Shown here piece after piece: positions 25,823-34,578 of a DNA stretch of 64,000 bases. Within the stretch, counting starts at the first letter, position 1. Each line of letters opens with the position of its first letter. The notes under the pieces are model-generated. The model did no database searches. It was not told the origin of the DNA and saw only the letters and a program-made list of their open reading frames with translations. Source of the stretch: Aliiroseovarius sp. F47248L (GTDB lineage Bacteria; Pseudomonadota; Alphaproteobacteria; Rhodobacterales; Rhodobacteraceae); the NCBI RefSeq assembly GCF_023016085.1, contig NZ_JALKBF010000002.1, positions 62,001-126,000 of the forward strand, read 5' to 3'. Made by a program: the position numbers and the translations under genes.

Positions 25823-27379
25823 TTACTCCAGCGCGGCGGTCACGGCGGCTTTGGCGTCGATCAGGCCCGCGCCGAAAAACGTCCCGAATGCGTCGGCGTC
25901 TTCGTTGGCGACGTTCATGCAGTCGGATTTCAGGGACAGCGTCGCGCCCATCATCGGCATGTCGCGGCGCGCAGTGGACATCAGAAAGGCCTTCAGATCG
26001 CACCCATCGCGTGGGTGTTTGCCGCTGGCTGATAACCGTTCGGCACGGCGCACCAGCGCGATCACGCCTCCAACCAGCGCCGAGGCGCCCGAGGTGCCGC
26101 CAAATTGGGTGTAGAACCCGCTTTGCGCCACATCTGCTGGCAGGTCATGATCATCATCGCCCGCCCCGTCATATCCGAAACTTCCGGGAATATCGGTGCT
26201 GAGCAAGCCTTTGCGGCTATAGGGCACCGCCATGGCGCTGTCAGGTTTCAGATACCCGATTTTGTCCAGCTGTTTCGGTGTTTCGCGCAATTGGTGGCGG
26301 TTGAAGACCTCCATATCATCGGATGGTGCAACCAAAGTCAGCCCGTCGCCGTAATTGGAGTAGCCAGAGCGATAGCCCTGACCCGACACTGCACCCACAG
26401 CGATGACACCGTTTTCGCGATTGGCCAGATTGGCGGGGAACAGAAGCTGGCTTTCGCCTTCGTTCCCGGCGGCACAGACGATGGGCACATGTTTGCTGAT
26501 CGCGATAAACAACGCACGCACCACGCGCCACAGATGGCGTCCGGTTTCAGAGACCTGTGGAGCGGTGGGGTCGTGCGGCGATGCTTTTTCGGCCAACATC
26601 GCGATACGGTGCAGAAGATCGGCGGCCTCGCGATTGGCCCAGCTTTGCAGCTCGGCCTTAAAGTCGTCCTTAGGCGTCACGATCGACGCTTCAGGGTCCG
26701 GCAACCCGCGCGGCATGACGATCACGTCGGGTTTCTGGTGCCAGGCGTAAAGAAGCGCCGCGATGAATTGCAGCGGGTCATTGTCAAACCCGGTGCGCAA
26801 AGAGATCAGGTGCGAGAACGGATCAACCCCGAAATAAGGGATCACCCCCTTCGATGGTTCATGATCTTTGCCACAACAGTTTTCCGGCCCGCCGACAATC
26901 AGCCCGCTGACCGCAGTGCCGTGTGAGGCAAACTTGGCCTCGGTGTCGCCATGGGCGCGTAATTCGCCGGTGCTTTCGGCAAGATGTTGGACCACCTCGT
27001 CAAACATTGCCCGTTCGTCAGCCTCGAGCCCATCAAGGTGCAAGCCATCGATGGACAGCCCGGCAAAGTTCTTCCGTTCCTCATCCTTGTCCGTCGCCAG
27101 ACGTGCACCATAGGGCGTGCCGGTGAAATCGAGCGACCGGGACGGATCAACGCGGTCTTTCAGGTTCGGGTGGGCAAAGCTGCATCCGACGTCGATCAGA
27201 ACGACGGTGGACGGCATCGCTTCGGCCTTTGCGGCCAACGTATCCCAGAGCGTGTCGGAAAAGCCTGTCTGGGTGTCGTCGGGCGTCAGAACCCCCAGCG
27301 ACACGAGGTGCCACAGGTAGTAGTAATTGCTCTCGTCCACATGCTCGGCCTGGACGCATTTTGAGTTTGCGGTGTTCAT
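25823..27379 (-). CDS. S8 family serine peptidase (subtilase) without signal or propeptide
   Basis: The product is 518 residues from the ATG giving MNTANSKCV. The catalytic triad is complete: Asp63 in VVLIDVGCSF, His153 in ASHGTAVSGL and Ser430 in GGTSGASALVGG; the oxyanion Asn306 sits in CAAGNEGE. A long insertion between Asp and His (about residues 75-145), and another before Ser, make it larger than a minimal subtilisin. No signal peptide and no N-terminal propeptide are seen, so it appears cytosolic unless exported by another route. It is the third gene of an operon after a regulator and a PAP2 protein (13-base gap), and an I9-like small gene follows. The substrate is unknown. Confidence 0.9.
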   Translation of the reverse strand: MNTANSKCVQAEHVDESNYYYLWHLVSLGVLTPDDTQTGFSDTLWDTLAAKAEAMPSTVVLIDVGCSFAHPNLKDRVDPSRSLDFTGTPYGARLATDKDEERKNFAGLSIDGLHLDGLEADERAMFDEVVQHLAESTGELRAHGDTEAKFASHGTAVSGLIVGGPENCCGKDHEPSKGVIPYFGVDPFSHLISLRTGFDNDPLQFIAALLYAWHQKPDVIVMPRGLPDPEASIVTPKDDFKAELQSWANREAADLLHRIAMLAEKASPHDPTAPQVSETGRHLWRVVRALFIAISKHVPIVCAAGNEGESQLLFPANLANRENGVIAVGAVSGQGYRSGYSNYGDGLTLVAPSDDMEVFNRHQLRETPKQLDKIGYLKPDSAMAVPYSRKGLLSTDIPGSFGYDGAGDDDHDLPADVAQSGFYTQFGGTSGASALVGGVIALVRRAERLSASGKHPRDGCDLKAFLMSTARRDMPMMGATLSLKSDCMNVANEDADAFGTFFGAGLIDAKAAVTAALE

Positions 27380-27392
27380 ATCCCTTGCCCCC

Positions 27393-28352
27393 TCAGATCC
27401 ATTCTTGCTGCACAGACTGATAGCGGTCGGCGAAAGCCTCGGCGAACAGGGGTGCAAATTGTTTCGCCAGTAGCTGCCCGGCAGCTGTGTCGCTGGGATA
27501 GTGTAGCCCGGCCCACTCGCGGTTTTGCGCCACGTTCAGGGCGGCTTCGGACAAGATCTGCGTGGCCGGATGTTCGGGCAGGATCGTGTTGAAGGCGAAG
27601 GCCAGCGTGTGACACTGGAAGGAATGGTTGCTGGGATAAGCTTCGTGCGCCGGGTTAGGCAGGACCGGACGCAAGCGCGGTTCAATCTGGTTGGGTCGAA
27701 GCCGTCCAAACAGACCCTTGTAATAAAGCCCCACATATTCGGTGACGGTCAAAAGCTCCAGAAACAAGGCCTCGGTGTTTTCAAAGCCTGAAAGCCCATC
27801 AATGCCCAAGGGGCGGGTGAAGGCGGTCAGGTCCAGTGTAGCTTCTTGCAGGATATCGGGGATACGCAGTTTGCGTTCGTCGATATTGCGCTGCATGGCC
27901 AATAGAAGCTGCGTTTCCAACCGACTGTGATCGGGGCCGGGTGGTGGTGGCAGGGCGACGTTGGTCCATTCATTCGGCAATCGCGCACCCAGATCCGTGG
28001 CGCCTGCACGGTGCAGCCGCAACAGGGCGTCCGTGGGCATCAGGGCTCCGCTGGCCCCTTGGGCGCTTGGAGCCTGAAGCTTGTTCTTATTTTTGTTTTT
28101 GTTTTTGTTTTTATTCTTATTTTTGTTCTTGTTCAGCGCCGATTTGTTGAACGCGGATTTGTTCAGCACCATCCTGACAGCACTGACGCCGCCCGCCCCT
28201 TGCGCACCGGTGCGGCTATCGACCGAGATTTCGGCGATCTTGTCTGTCGCGTCGTCAAACTGAAGGCCGGTGGGGCTAACCGTGATCCGGCCAAGGCTTA
28301 AAAATTCAGCGATAGAGCCACATTGACGTATGGTATCGGCCCGGTCTTTCAT
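27393..28352 (-). CDS. PAP2/vanadium haloperoxidase-superfamily protein with Asn-Lys repeat
   Basis: The protein has 319 residues from an ATG preceded by AGGGG (a TTG further upstream is less likely). The three PAP2 motifs are present in the C-terminal half: K212-x6-RP (KGLFGRLRP), PSNH at 240-243 (Gly of the usual PSGH replaced by Asn), and R278-x5-H284-x3-D288 in NREWAGLHYPSD. These bind phosphate or vanadate. Unlike lipid phosphatases it shows no membrane helices, which is closer to soluble acid phosphatase/haloperoxidase types. Residues 74-91 are nine Asn-Lys dipeptides encoded by an AAYAAR tract. No signal peptide. It lies 22 bases after the regulator and 13 bases before the subtilase. 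Confidence 0.82.
   Translation of the reverse strand: MKDRADTIRQCGSIAEFLSLGRITVSPTGLQFDDATDKIAEISVDSRTGAQGAGGVSAVRMVLNKSAFNKSALNKNKNKNKNKNKNKNKNKLQAPSAQGASGALMPTDALLRLHRAGATDLGARLPNEWTNVALPPPPGPDHSRLETQLLLAMQRNIDERKLRIPDILQEATLDLTAFTRPLGIDGLSGFENTEALFLELLTVTEYVGLYYKGLFGRLRPNQIEPRLRPVLPNPAHEAYPSNHSFQCHTLAFAFNTILPEHPATQILSEAALNVAQNREWAGLHYPSDTAAGQLLAKQFAPLFAEAFADRYQSVQQEWI
28080..28133. repeat. Hexanucleotide microsatellite (AAYAAR)9 inside the PAP2 gene
   Basis: Nine imperfect hexamers encode (Asn-Lys)9 on the minus strand. The tract is almost GC-free in a GC-rich genome and keeps frame whenever whole units are gained or lost. Two degenerate NKSA units lie just before it in the protein. Confidence 0.95.
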
Positions 28353-28374
28353 AATGTCATCCCCTGTAATTGCT

Positions 28375-30159
28375 CTAATCTCGGTCAAATCCGGCTTTGC
28401 TCAATCCCAACAGGAATTGTCGCCCGCCTTCGGTGGCCAACCCCGGATAGCCCGATCCGCGCAGCACTTCGGTCGAGAAATCGGGCTCGATCTCGGCCAG
28501 TTTCTGGCGCAGGCTTTCGACCATCTGGACATTGCCAAGATGCGCGTGGCTGGAAATCAGATAGCGCAGGATCGAGTTGAATTTGGGCCGTTGCACCAAT
28601 GCCTTTTCACCGGCTTCGATCGCTGCGGTGTGATTGCCGGCAAGGGCGGCTGCGATACACTTGGTGGTGTCGAAATAGTAACTGATCGGCGTGTTGGACC
28701 CTAAATGCTGTGCCCAGGATGCCATCGCCAATGACTTCCGCGTGTCGCCCGCATAGGCGCTCATCGTGGCGTAAAGATCCCAGCCAATCGCCTGTTCCGG
28801 GTCGATCTTCAGCGCGCGTTCAAACAGTGATGCGGCCATGTCAAACTCGCTGAACAGGTAAGAATGGATATGCGCGGCAAGGGACAGAACCAATGGGTCG
28901 AACTCATCTTCCTCCAGCGCGCGGGTCGCGTAATACTGCGCCTCGGAAATCTGCGCGGCGGCGTCCGGGGTGAACCTTTGGCCCACCTGAAAGGACTTGG
29001 CAAAAGCCATCCAAGCATAGGTTTGCGCGTTGGGTTGCACCTTCAGAAGATGCGCCAGCTTGTCTTCGGCGCTGGACAGCTCGTTCACTGACAGGCCGAA
29101 CATCTGATAGATACATTCGATCAACTGCCCGGCCCCTGCCATTTGCGGGCTGGTGGCTTGCCGTTGCAGATGACGCCCGATCTGGATCACGGCATGTGAC
29201 ACAAGCCCGTTCAGGGCCGGGCAGGCGGGCTGGGCAAAATCGTCGGGGCCAAATGCCTGACTGGATGACCATACGGTCACGCCATCATTTCCGGTCAGAA
29301 GCTCGACCGACAGGCGCACCGATGGGCCTTGGTTCAGTTCGGTCACACGCAGAACCAGTGGGATTTCAACCCGGCCAAATTCGCTGCGCATTTGCGACAG
29401 AGGTTGATTTTCAAATGTACGTACGCTGGGCACCCGGCCCATTTCGCGCAGGTTTCGGGTCAGCTTGTCGATCAAAAGCCCTGCATGTGCGTCCCCGGCC
29501 ATGCCGCTTTGCACCCCGATGGCCCAGGTGGCCGCCTGTGTGGGCTGGATCGGTTCCGAGACGTTCATTTGCGCGCTTATCACAGGATCAGGTGAAGACG
29601 GACCACGCGACAGCCCCAAAGCGTCGGGTGACATTTCAGGCGTCGTTTCGGCATCGCCATCACGTCCGTGATCCACCAGTCGTTGTTCCCAAATCTGGCG
29701 CTCTAACGTCAGCCAGCTTTCAAATTCGGGATCACAGATGTCGAACCCTTCCAGAAAATGCTCGGATATCGCATCTAGGCCGATCGGCGGGGCGACTTCT
29801 CCGTGCTCGACCTTGTTCATCAGGTCGATGGCGTCGACACGAACACGGGACAGATCCAGCGAGACTGAATATTTGTCGGCGCTCAGGATGTCTTTCATGT
29901 CAGCGCCAAAGCATTTGCGAATGTCCAAAAGCGCTTGCCGGAGACTAGCGGACGCCTGATCCTCGCCCCGGTCGCTCCACAGTTTGTCGCGCAGCCAAAC
30001 GCGCGACCGCGACCCGCGCGGGGCCAAGGCCAACATGGCCAGAACAGCCTTGGATTTCTGGTTTTTCGGCGTGAACTGATTGCCTGCGCCATCCTGCACG
30101 GCAAGAGGCCCGAACAGAAAGATGTCGAGGTCATGTTGTCGGGAATGATTAGCGTCCAT
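28375..30159 (-). CDS. BTAD/SARP-type winged-helix regulator with tetratricopeptide-like C-terminus
   Basis: The protein is 594 residues from an ATG preceded by AAGGA. The N-terminal 100 residues (LDIFLFGPLAV, then KNQKSKAVLAMLALAP, then VWLRDKLWSDRGEDQASASLR) match the OmpR/PhoB-like winged helix followed by a BTAD-type helical region, as in SARP and related adenylate cyclase-like regulators. A central part (about residues 220-330) resembles the AfsR/TolB-like domain used by such proteins. The C-terminal 250 residues contain helical repeats rich in Ala, Leu and Tyr, likely tetratricopeptide repeats (LFERALKIDPEQAIGWDLYA). No sensor or receiver domain is seen. It heads the operon with the PAP2 and subtilase genes. 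Confidence 0.83.
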   Translation of the reverse strand: MDANHSRQHDLDIFLFGPLAVQDGAGNQFTPKNQKSKAVLAMLALAPRGSRSRVWLRDKLWSDRGEDQASASLRQALLDIRKCFGADMKDILSADKYSVSLDLSRVRVDAIDLMNKVEHGEVAPPIGLDAISEHFLEGFDICDPEFESWLTLERQIWEQRLVDHGRDGDAETTPEMSPDALGLSRGPSSPDPVISAQMNVSEPIQPTQAATWAIGVQSGMAGDAHAGLLIDKLTRNLREMGRVPSVRTFENQPLSQMRSEFGRVEIPLVLRVTELNQGPSVRLSVELLTGNDGVTVWSSSQAFGPDDFAQPACPALNGLVSHAVIQIGRHLQRQATSPQMAGAGQLIECIYQMFGLSVNELSSAEDKLAHLLKVQPNAQTYAWMAFAKSFQVGQRFTPDAAAQISEAQYYATRALEEDEFDPLVLSLAAHIHSYLFSEFDMAASLFERALKIDPEQAIGWDLYATMSAYAGDTRKSLAMASWAQHLGSNTPISYYFDTTKCIAAALAGNHTAAIEAGEKALVQRPKFNSILRYLISSHAHLGNVQMVESLRQKLAEIEPDFSTEVLRGSGYPGLATEGGRQFLLGLSKAGFDRD

Positions 30160-30981
30160 TGGCAATCCTTCGGAAACCTTCGCGTTAAACGCAAAAGATT
30201 GTTTCGAAATACTACCCAAAACTGGCATTTCTTGCAAAATATGCTCTGCAAACAATTGCGCGTTTCCTTGATGAACATCCCTGCTCTCTGTCTATGCATC
30301 GCCTGTTATTACTGCGTGAAGCGAGCGTGAATGCAGCGGGGCTTAACTATCTAACGGTTGAGTGCAGCCATGTTTTGGGGGTGAAAAGCGTCCATCCTGA
30401 CATATTTTTGTTGATCCGGGGTCGCTGGACTTGGCCAAAAGGACCACTTTTGGGCGCTTCAAATCAGCGAAGTGATTCGTTTTTATTCGAACGTCTTGTG
30501 CGACACAGGCTTTCCGTTCTTTTAGGTGTCGCCGCAAAACAACATAGGTACTTGTCAGATTGCTGCCTGAACGCCGGTCAGTTACCCGACTTAAACTCTT
30601 TGAAAAAAAATGCTTAGAAACAAACACTAGCCCGAAGGGGGCTTATCCTTTCGAATATTATTGCGAGCGGGTCAGGTGAGCCTTGGTCTAGGCATCCGAA
30701 GTGCAACGTCGGCGTTGTCTCGCTAGTTTATAAAATTCTGCTCGGAGAGACTCGCGCATTGGTTGATTTCATGTATATTGGTAGGACCACTCAGGCCGGA
30801 ACAATGTGTGATGTATCGTGACCCCATCGATCACAGACAGTCGTTTTGCAACCCTGAATAAACGGCGTTCGCGCCTTAATTGTGCCACGAATCCTCCGCA
30901 GGCTAGAGGAAAGTGGAATCAAAGGATGATCTCTGCGACGTCGCGCGCGATGGCGATCGGTCGTTTGGACTGGAGTTGAAC
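30160..30981. other. 822-base intergenic region, no gene recognised
   Basis: This AT-richer stretch separates the divergent regulator and small membrane protein genes. Short open frames occur (for example 30294-30617 plus and 30343-30627 minus), but they lack ribosome sites and family features. An 11-base palindrome GCGTTAAACGC lies at 30182-30192, in the likely leader of the regulator gene. Nothing else could be identified. Confidence 0.5.
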
Positions 30982-31179
30982 ATGGTAATTGGTGTCCTTG
31001 GTCTTGGAATGCTTGTCGGGCTTGGCACCGCGATCGCCGCCCTTCTGAATGGCTATTCGATCTGGATGGCGCTGTGGTTCTACAGTTCGGTCGGAACATT
31101 TTCGGCCCTGGTCAGCATCGCCATGTTGCGTCTGATCCGTGATCACATCCTGAACGGCACGGACGAACCGCAGAGCTGA
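30982..31179 (+). CDS. Small two-helix membrane protein, unknown function
   Basis: The product is 65 residues from an ATG preceded by GGAG at a 6-base distance. Two hydrophobic helices are seen (about residues 2-22 and 28-49), with a charged tail ending DHILNGTDEPQS. A longer frame starting at 30913 adds a polar N-terminus without a better ribosome site. I do not recognise a family. It precedes the type I secretion operon by 167 bases, but a terminator lies between, so it is likely a separate unit. Confidence 0.6.
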   Translation: MVIGVLGLGMLVGLGTAIAALLNGYSIWMALWFYSSVGTFSALVSIAMLRLIRDHILNGTDEPQS

Positions 31180-31204
31180 CTGTCTAACCCCATACCCTGA
31201 TACA

Positions 31205-31236
31205 CGCGCGCCCGGACGATCCTGTGGCGCGTTTTT
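31205..31236 (+). terminator. Rho-independent terminator after the small membrane protein
   Basis: The 6-bp stem CGCGCC/GGCGCG (31207-31212 with 31226-31231), with a wobble extension, is directly followed by five T. Confidence 0.75.
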
Positions 31237-31346
31237 GTTTCTGTGCCAGACAAATTTTCGACGGTCATTGTTCAGTCCTTGCATCGTGGGGCACATGTGA
31301 ACAAACTGTGCGCATTATCGACGCAGATATCTATGGGGAAAATTGA

Positions 31347-33089
31347 TTGTCACAACAGCTTTCGGTGAAACCCAAGAAAAACCCATATAAGAAAGAGCTT
31401 TCGCATCTGCGCCGGGCGTTTCTGACAGTTGGTTTGTTTAGTGCCGCGATCAATCTGCTGATGCTCACAGGCCCGCTTTACATGCTTCAGGTCTATGACC
31501 GCGTGCTGTCCAGCGGATCGGTGGCCACACTGCAAGGTCTGTTTGTGATCGTTGTGATCCTTTACGCCTTTCTTGGCATTTACGAATTTTTGCGTGCCCG
31601 GCTGTTGTCGCGGGCGAGTTATCGGTTGGATCAGGCGATTGGTGCCGACGCGTTTGGCTTCTGGCTGCGGTCAGGCTTTGTCGACAACAAGGAGCACTAC
31701 AACCCTGTGCAAGATCTTGGTGTGATCCGTGCCTTTCTGGCCAGCCCGGCCATTCTGGGTCTGTTTGATCTGCCGTGGATCCCGATTTTTCTGGCGGTGG
31801 TGTTCTTCATTCACCCATGGTTGGGATGGCTGACTGTGGGTGGGGCGATCATTGTGATCATTGCAGCGGTCATCAACCGCTTTGCCACAGGCGCGCCGAT
31901 CAAAAACGCCGGGAACAGTGAAGGGATTGAGCGGTCGTTCGTTGAACGCACCCGTCGCAATGCCGAGGCCGTTATGGCGCTGGGGATGCTGGACAAGGTG
32001 ACCGATCGGTGGCGTGGGCTGCATCAGAATAGTCTGGGCCATTACCAAACCGGTGGTGATCGGTCTGAGATTGTCGCGGCGTTTTCCAAGTCATTCCGTC
32101 TTCTTTTGCAATCGACCTTGTTGACGGTCGGGGCCTATTTGGCGCTGTCACAGGAAATCTCGGCCGGAATGATCATTGCAACCTCGATCGTGGCAGGCCG
32201 CGCGCTGGCGCCGGTTGATCAGGTGATTGGCCACTGGCGCACCATCGGGCGCGCAGGTGACGCGCATCGCCGATTGAAAGAGGCGATGGATTACATTCCC
32301 GACCCGCAAAGTGGTTTTGATCTGCCCGATCCCAAAGGCCATTTGGTTGTGAAGAATGTCACCAAACTGACGCCCAAGGACTCTTTGGTAAGTGACCGGC
32401 CCCGCATTCTTGAGCGGATCAGTTTCGAGCTTGAGCCGGGCGACGGGCTGGGCGTCGTTGGCAGCAGCGCGGCAGGCAAATCCAGTCTGGCACGTCTGCT
32501 GGTGGGGCTGTGGGAGCCTGATCATGGCGAAGTGCGTCTGGACGGCGCGACGCTGAACCAATGGCACACCGAAGATCGCGGCGGCCATATCGGCTATCTG
32601 CCGCAACGGGTCGAGATGTTGCCCGGCACCATTGCCGAAAACATCGCGCGGTTTGATCCAGAAGCGCGGGACGAAGATGTCATCGAAGCGGCGCAGATTG
32701 CGGGCGTTCACGATATGATCCTGAAGATGCCGCAGGGATACACGACGTTTGTGGGCACAACCGAACAGCCTTTGTCGGGTGGGCAGACACAACGTCTTGG
32801 TCTTGCGCGCGCGCTTTACGGTAGTCCGCGCTTGCTGGTGCTGGACGAGCCGAACTCGAACCTCGATGCAAAGGGGGACGAGGCGTTGGCCAGCGCGGTG
32901 ATCGGGATGCGTAAAAAGGGTTGCACCGTATTGGTTATGGCGCACCGCCCCAGTGTCATTCAGGCCGTAAACAAGATCCTGATCCTGCATGAAGGCAAGG
33001 TTGGTCGCTTCGGTTTGAAAGAAGAGGTGTTGCAACACGCCACGCCGCAGCGTCCCACTGCCGCCCCCAGTTCCGTGTTCGAGGTATAA
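31347..33089 (+). CDS. Type I secretion ABC transporter (PrtD family)
   Basis: The protein is 580 residues from a TTG start, selected because GGGGAA lies 6 bases before it and no in-frame ATG is near. The N-terminal half has six membrane helices, starting with the PrtD-like segment NLLMLTGPLYMLQVYDRVL. The C-terminal ATPase has Walker A SSAAGKSS, signature LSGGQTQRLGLARALYG and Walker B LLVLDEPNSNLD. It belongs to the group of ATPases that export proteases, lipases and RTX proteins without a C39 peptidase domain. The HlyD-family gene follows at once, and a TolC-like gene is third. No RTX substrate is encoded in the window. Confidence 0.92.
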   Translation: MSQQLSVKPKKNPYKKELSHLRRAFLTVGLFSAAINLLMLTGPLYMLQVYDRVLSSGSVATLQGLFVIVVILYAFLGIYEFLRARLLSRASYRLDQAIGADAFGFWLRSGFVDNKEHYNPVQDLGVIRAFLASPAILGLFDLPWIPIFLAVVFFIHPWLGWLTVGGAIIVIIAAVINRFATGAPIKNAGNSEGIERSFVERTRRNAEAVMALGMLDKVTDRWRGLHQNSLGHYQTGGDRSEIVAAFSKSFRLLLQSTLLTVGAYLALSQEISAGMIIATSIVAGRALAPVDQVIGHWRTIGRAGDAHRRLKEAMDYIPDPQSGFDLPDPKGHLVVKNVTKLTPKDSLVSDRPRILERISFELEPGDGLGVVGSSAAGKSSLARLLVGLWEPDHGEVRLDGATLNQWHTEDRGGHIGYLPQRVEMLPGTIAENIARFDPEARDEDVIEAAQIAGVHDMILKMPQGYTTFVGTTEQPLSGGQTQRLGLARALYGSPRLLVLDEPNSNLDAKGDEALASAVIGMRKKGCTVLVMAHRPSVIQAVNKILILHEGKVGRFGLKEEVLQHATPQRPTAAPSSVFEV

Positions 33090-33092
33090 GTG

Positions 33093-34409
33093 ATGGCCAA
33101 TCCTGCATCCGCTTCCCAAAACCTGATCAAGACCGGATTGGCGACCCCCGTCTATCTGGGCGCGCTGGCCAGTTTGGCGTTGCTCGTGTCCGCCTTTGTC
33201 TGGATGTCCACGACATTGATCACCGGGGCTGTGATTGCGCCGGGTAAGGTGGTGGTGCGCGGTTTGCCCAAACAGGTGCAAAGTCTGGATGGCGGCGTGG
33301 TGCAGGAAATTCTGGTCAAAGATGGTGATGTCGTCAGTAAGGGCGACGTGCTCTTACGGCTGGATCCCAGCCTGTTGCAGATCAATCTTGAGATTTATCG
33401 CAACCGCCTGTCCGAGGTTGTCACCCGCGAGGCCCGGCTGGATGCCGAGTATCAGGAGCTTGACGCCCCCGTTTTCAACATCGACAGCCCGTATCTGCCT
33501 GGTATCGACCTGACCCAGCATTTCAAAGGTCAGCGCGAGATTTTCGTGGCCCGGCGTGAAGTGTTGAGCGGCCGCAAGGAGCAACTGGCGGAACGTATCC
33601 TACAATTTCGCAACCAGATTTCCGGGGTTGAAGCGCTGATCAGCGCCAAGCAGGATCAATTGGCGTATGTCAGTCAGGAGCGTGAAACCAAACAGGGGTT
33701 AAGCGAACAGGGGCTGGTGCGCGAGAGCGAATTGCTGGAGCTACAGGGGCGGGAATCATCGCTTTTGGGGCAGATTGCCGAGCATCAGTCGGAACTTGCG
33801 CGGATCTACAACTCGATCCGCGATACAGAGCTTGAGATCCTGCAAGCGGATCGCGAGTTCAAGGAACAAGTGGTGACCGAGCTGCGCACCACCACCGCCG
33901 AACGCGAGGAACTGATCCTGCAAATCGTGACTGTCGAAAAGCAGTTGGAGCGGATCGACATACTTGCCCCAACTGATGGGATCGTACACGAGCTTCAGGC
34001 CACCACCGAAGGTGGTGTTGTCGCGCCCGAAGCGACGATCACCCAGATCGTGCCCTTGTCGGACGGGGTCGAGTTCAAGTTACAGGTGGACCCACAGTCG
34101 ATTGATCAGGTGTTTGTGGGGCAGGTTGCGAAGGTGCTGTTTCCGGCCTTCAACCAGCGCACCACGCCCGAGCTGTTTGGCACGGTATCCGGAATCTCGC
34201 CCACATCGGTTGACGACCCGCAGACAGGACTAAGCTATTTTCGCATTGATCTGACTTTGCCCGTCGAGGAAATCGCGCGGCTTGGCGATGTCGAACTGAT
34301 CCCCGGAATGCCGGTTGAAGCATTTCTGCAAACCGGCGAACGGTCAGTTCTGACCTATCTGACGGAACCGCTTTTGCAGCAGCTCAGACGCGCATTCCGC
34401 GAAGGATAG
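33093..34409 (+). CDS. Type I secretion periplasmic adaptor (HlyD family)
   Basis: The product is 438 residues from an ATG 3 bases after the stop region of the ABC gene; a GTG three bases earlier (33090) is also possible, but GAGG spacing prefers the ATG. One N-terminal membrane helix (about residues 20-40) is followed by the lipoyl half VQSLDGGVVQEILVKDGDVV, a long coiled-coil hairpin (about residues 90-270, rich in Glu, Gln and Leu), the second lipoyl half and the beta barrel GMPVEAFLQTG near the end. It joins the inner-membrane ABC exporter to the outer-membrane channel. Confidence 0.92.
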   Translation: MANPASASQNLIKTGLATPVYLGALASLALLVSAFVWMSTTLITGAVIAPGKVVVRGLPKQVQSLDGGVVQEILVKDGDVVSKGDVLLRLDPSLLQINLEIYRNRLSEVVTREARLDAEYQELDAPVFNIDSPYLPGIDLTQHFKGQREIFVARREVLSGRKEQLAERILQFRNQISGVEALISAKQDQLAYVSQERETKQGLSEQGLVRESELLELQGRESSLLGQIAEHQSELARIYNSIRDTELEILQADREFKEQVVTELRTTTAEREELILQIVTVEKQLERIDILAPTDGIVHELQATTEGGVVAPEATITQIVPLSDGVEFKLQVDPQSIDQVFVGQVAKVLFPAFNQRTTPELFGTVSGISPTSVDDPQTGLSYFRIDLTLPVEEIARLGDVELIPGMPVEAFLQTGERSVLTYLTEPLLQQLRRAFREG

Positions 34410-34578
34410 ACGACAGCATATCTTTGCCTGTTGTGGTTTTTCGGTCATCCTGCCCCCGCAGTTTCACGAAAATCTCAGTATTTCTTGGTGAAAACAGGGT
34501 TCTGTGCCAGTCTGCCCCCAATAATAACCGTAAACATAACAGTCGCACAGACGGCTGACGAGGCAGACGGGTAGCAAT

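Noticed and set aside
28080..28133. Possible CRISPR-like repeat array
   Set aside because: The units are contiguous hexamers in a coding frame, with no spacers.
30294..30627. Overlapping short open frames on both strands
   Set aside because: No ribosome site, no recognisable domain, and start codons poorly placed.
30629..30643. AGCCC/GGGCT small hairpin
   Set aside because: Only 5 bp and no T-run after it.
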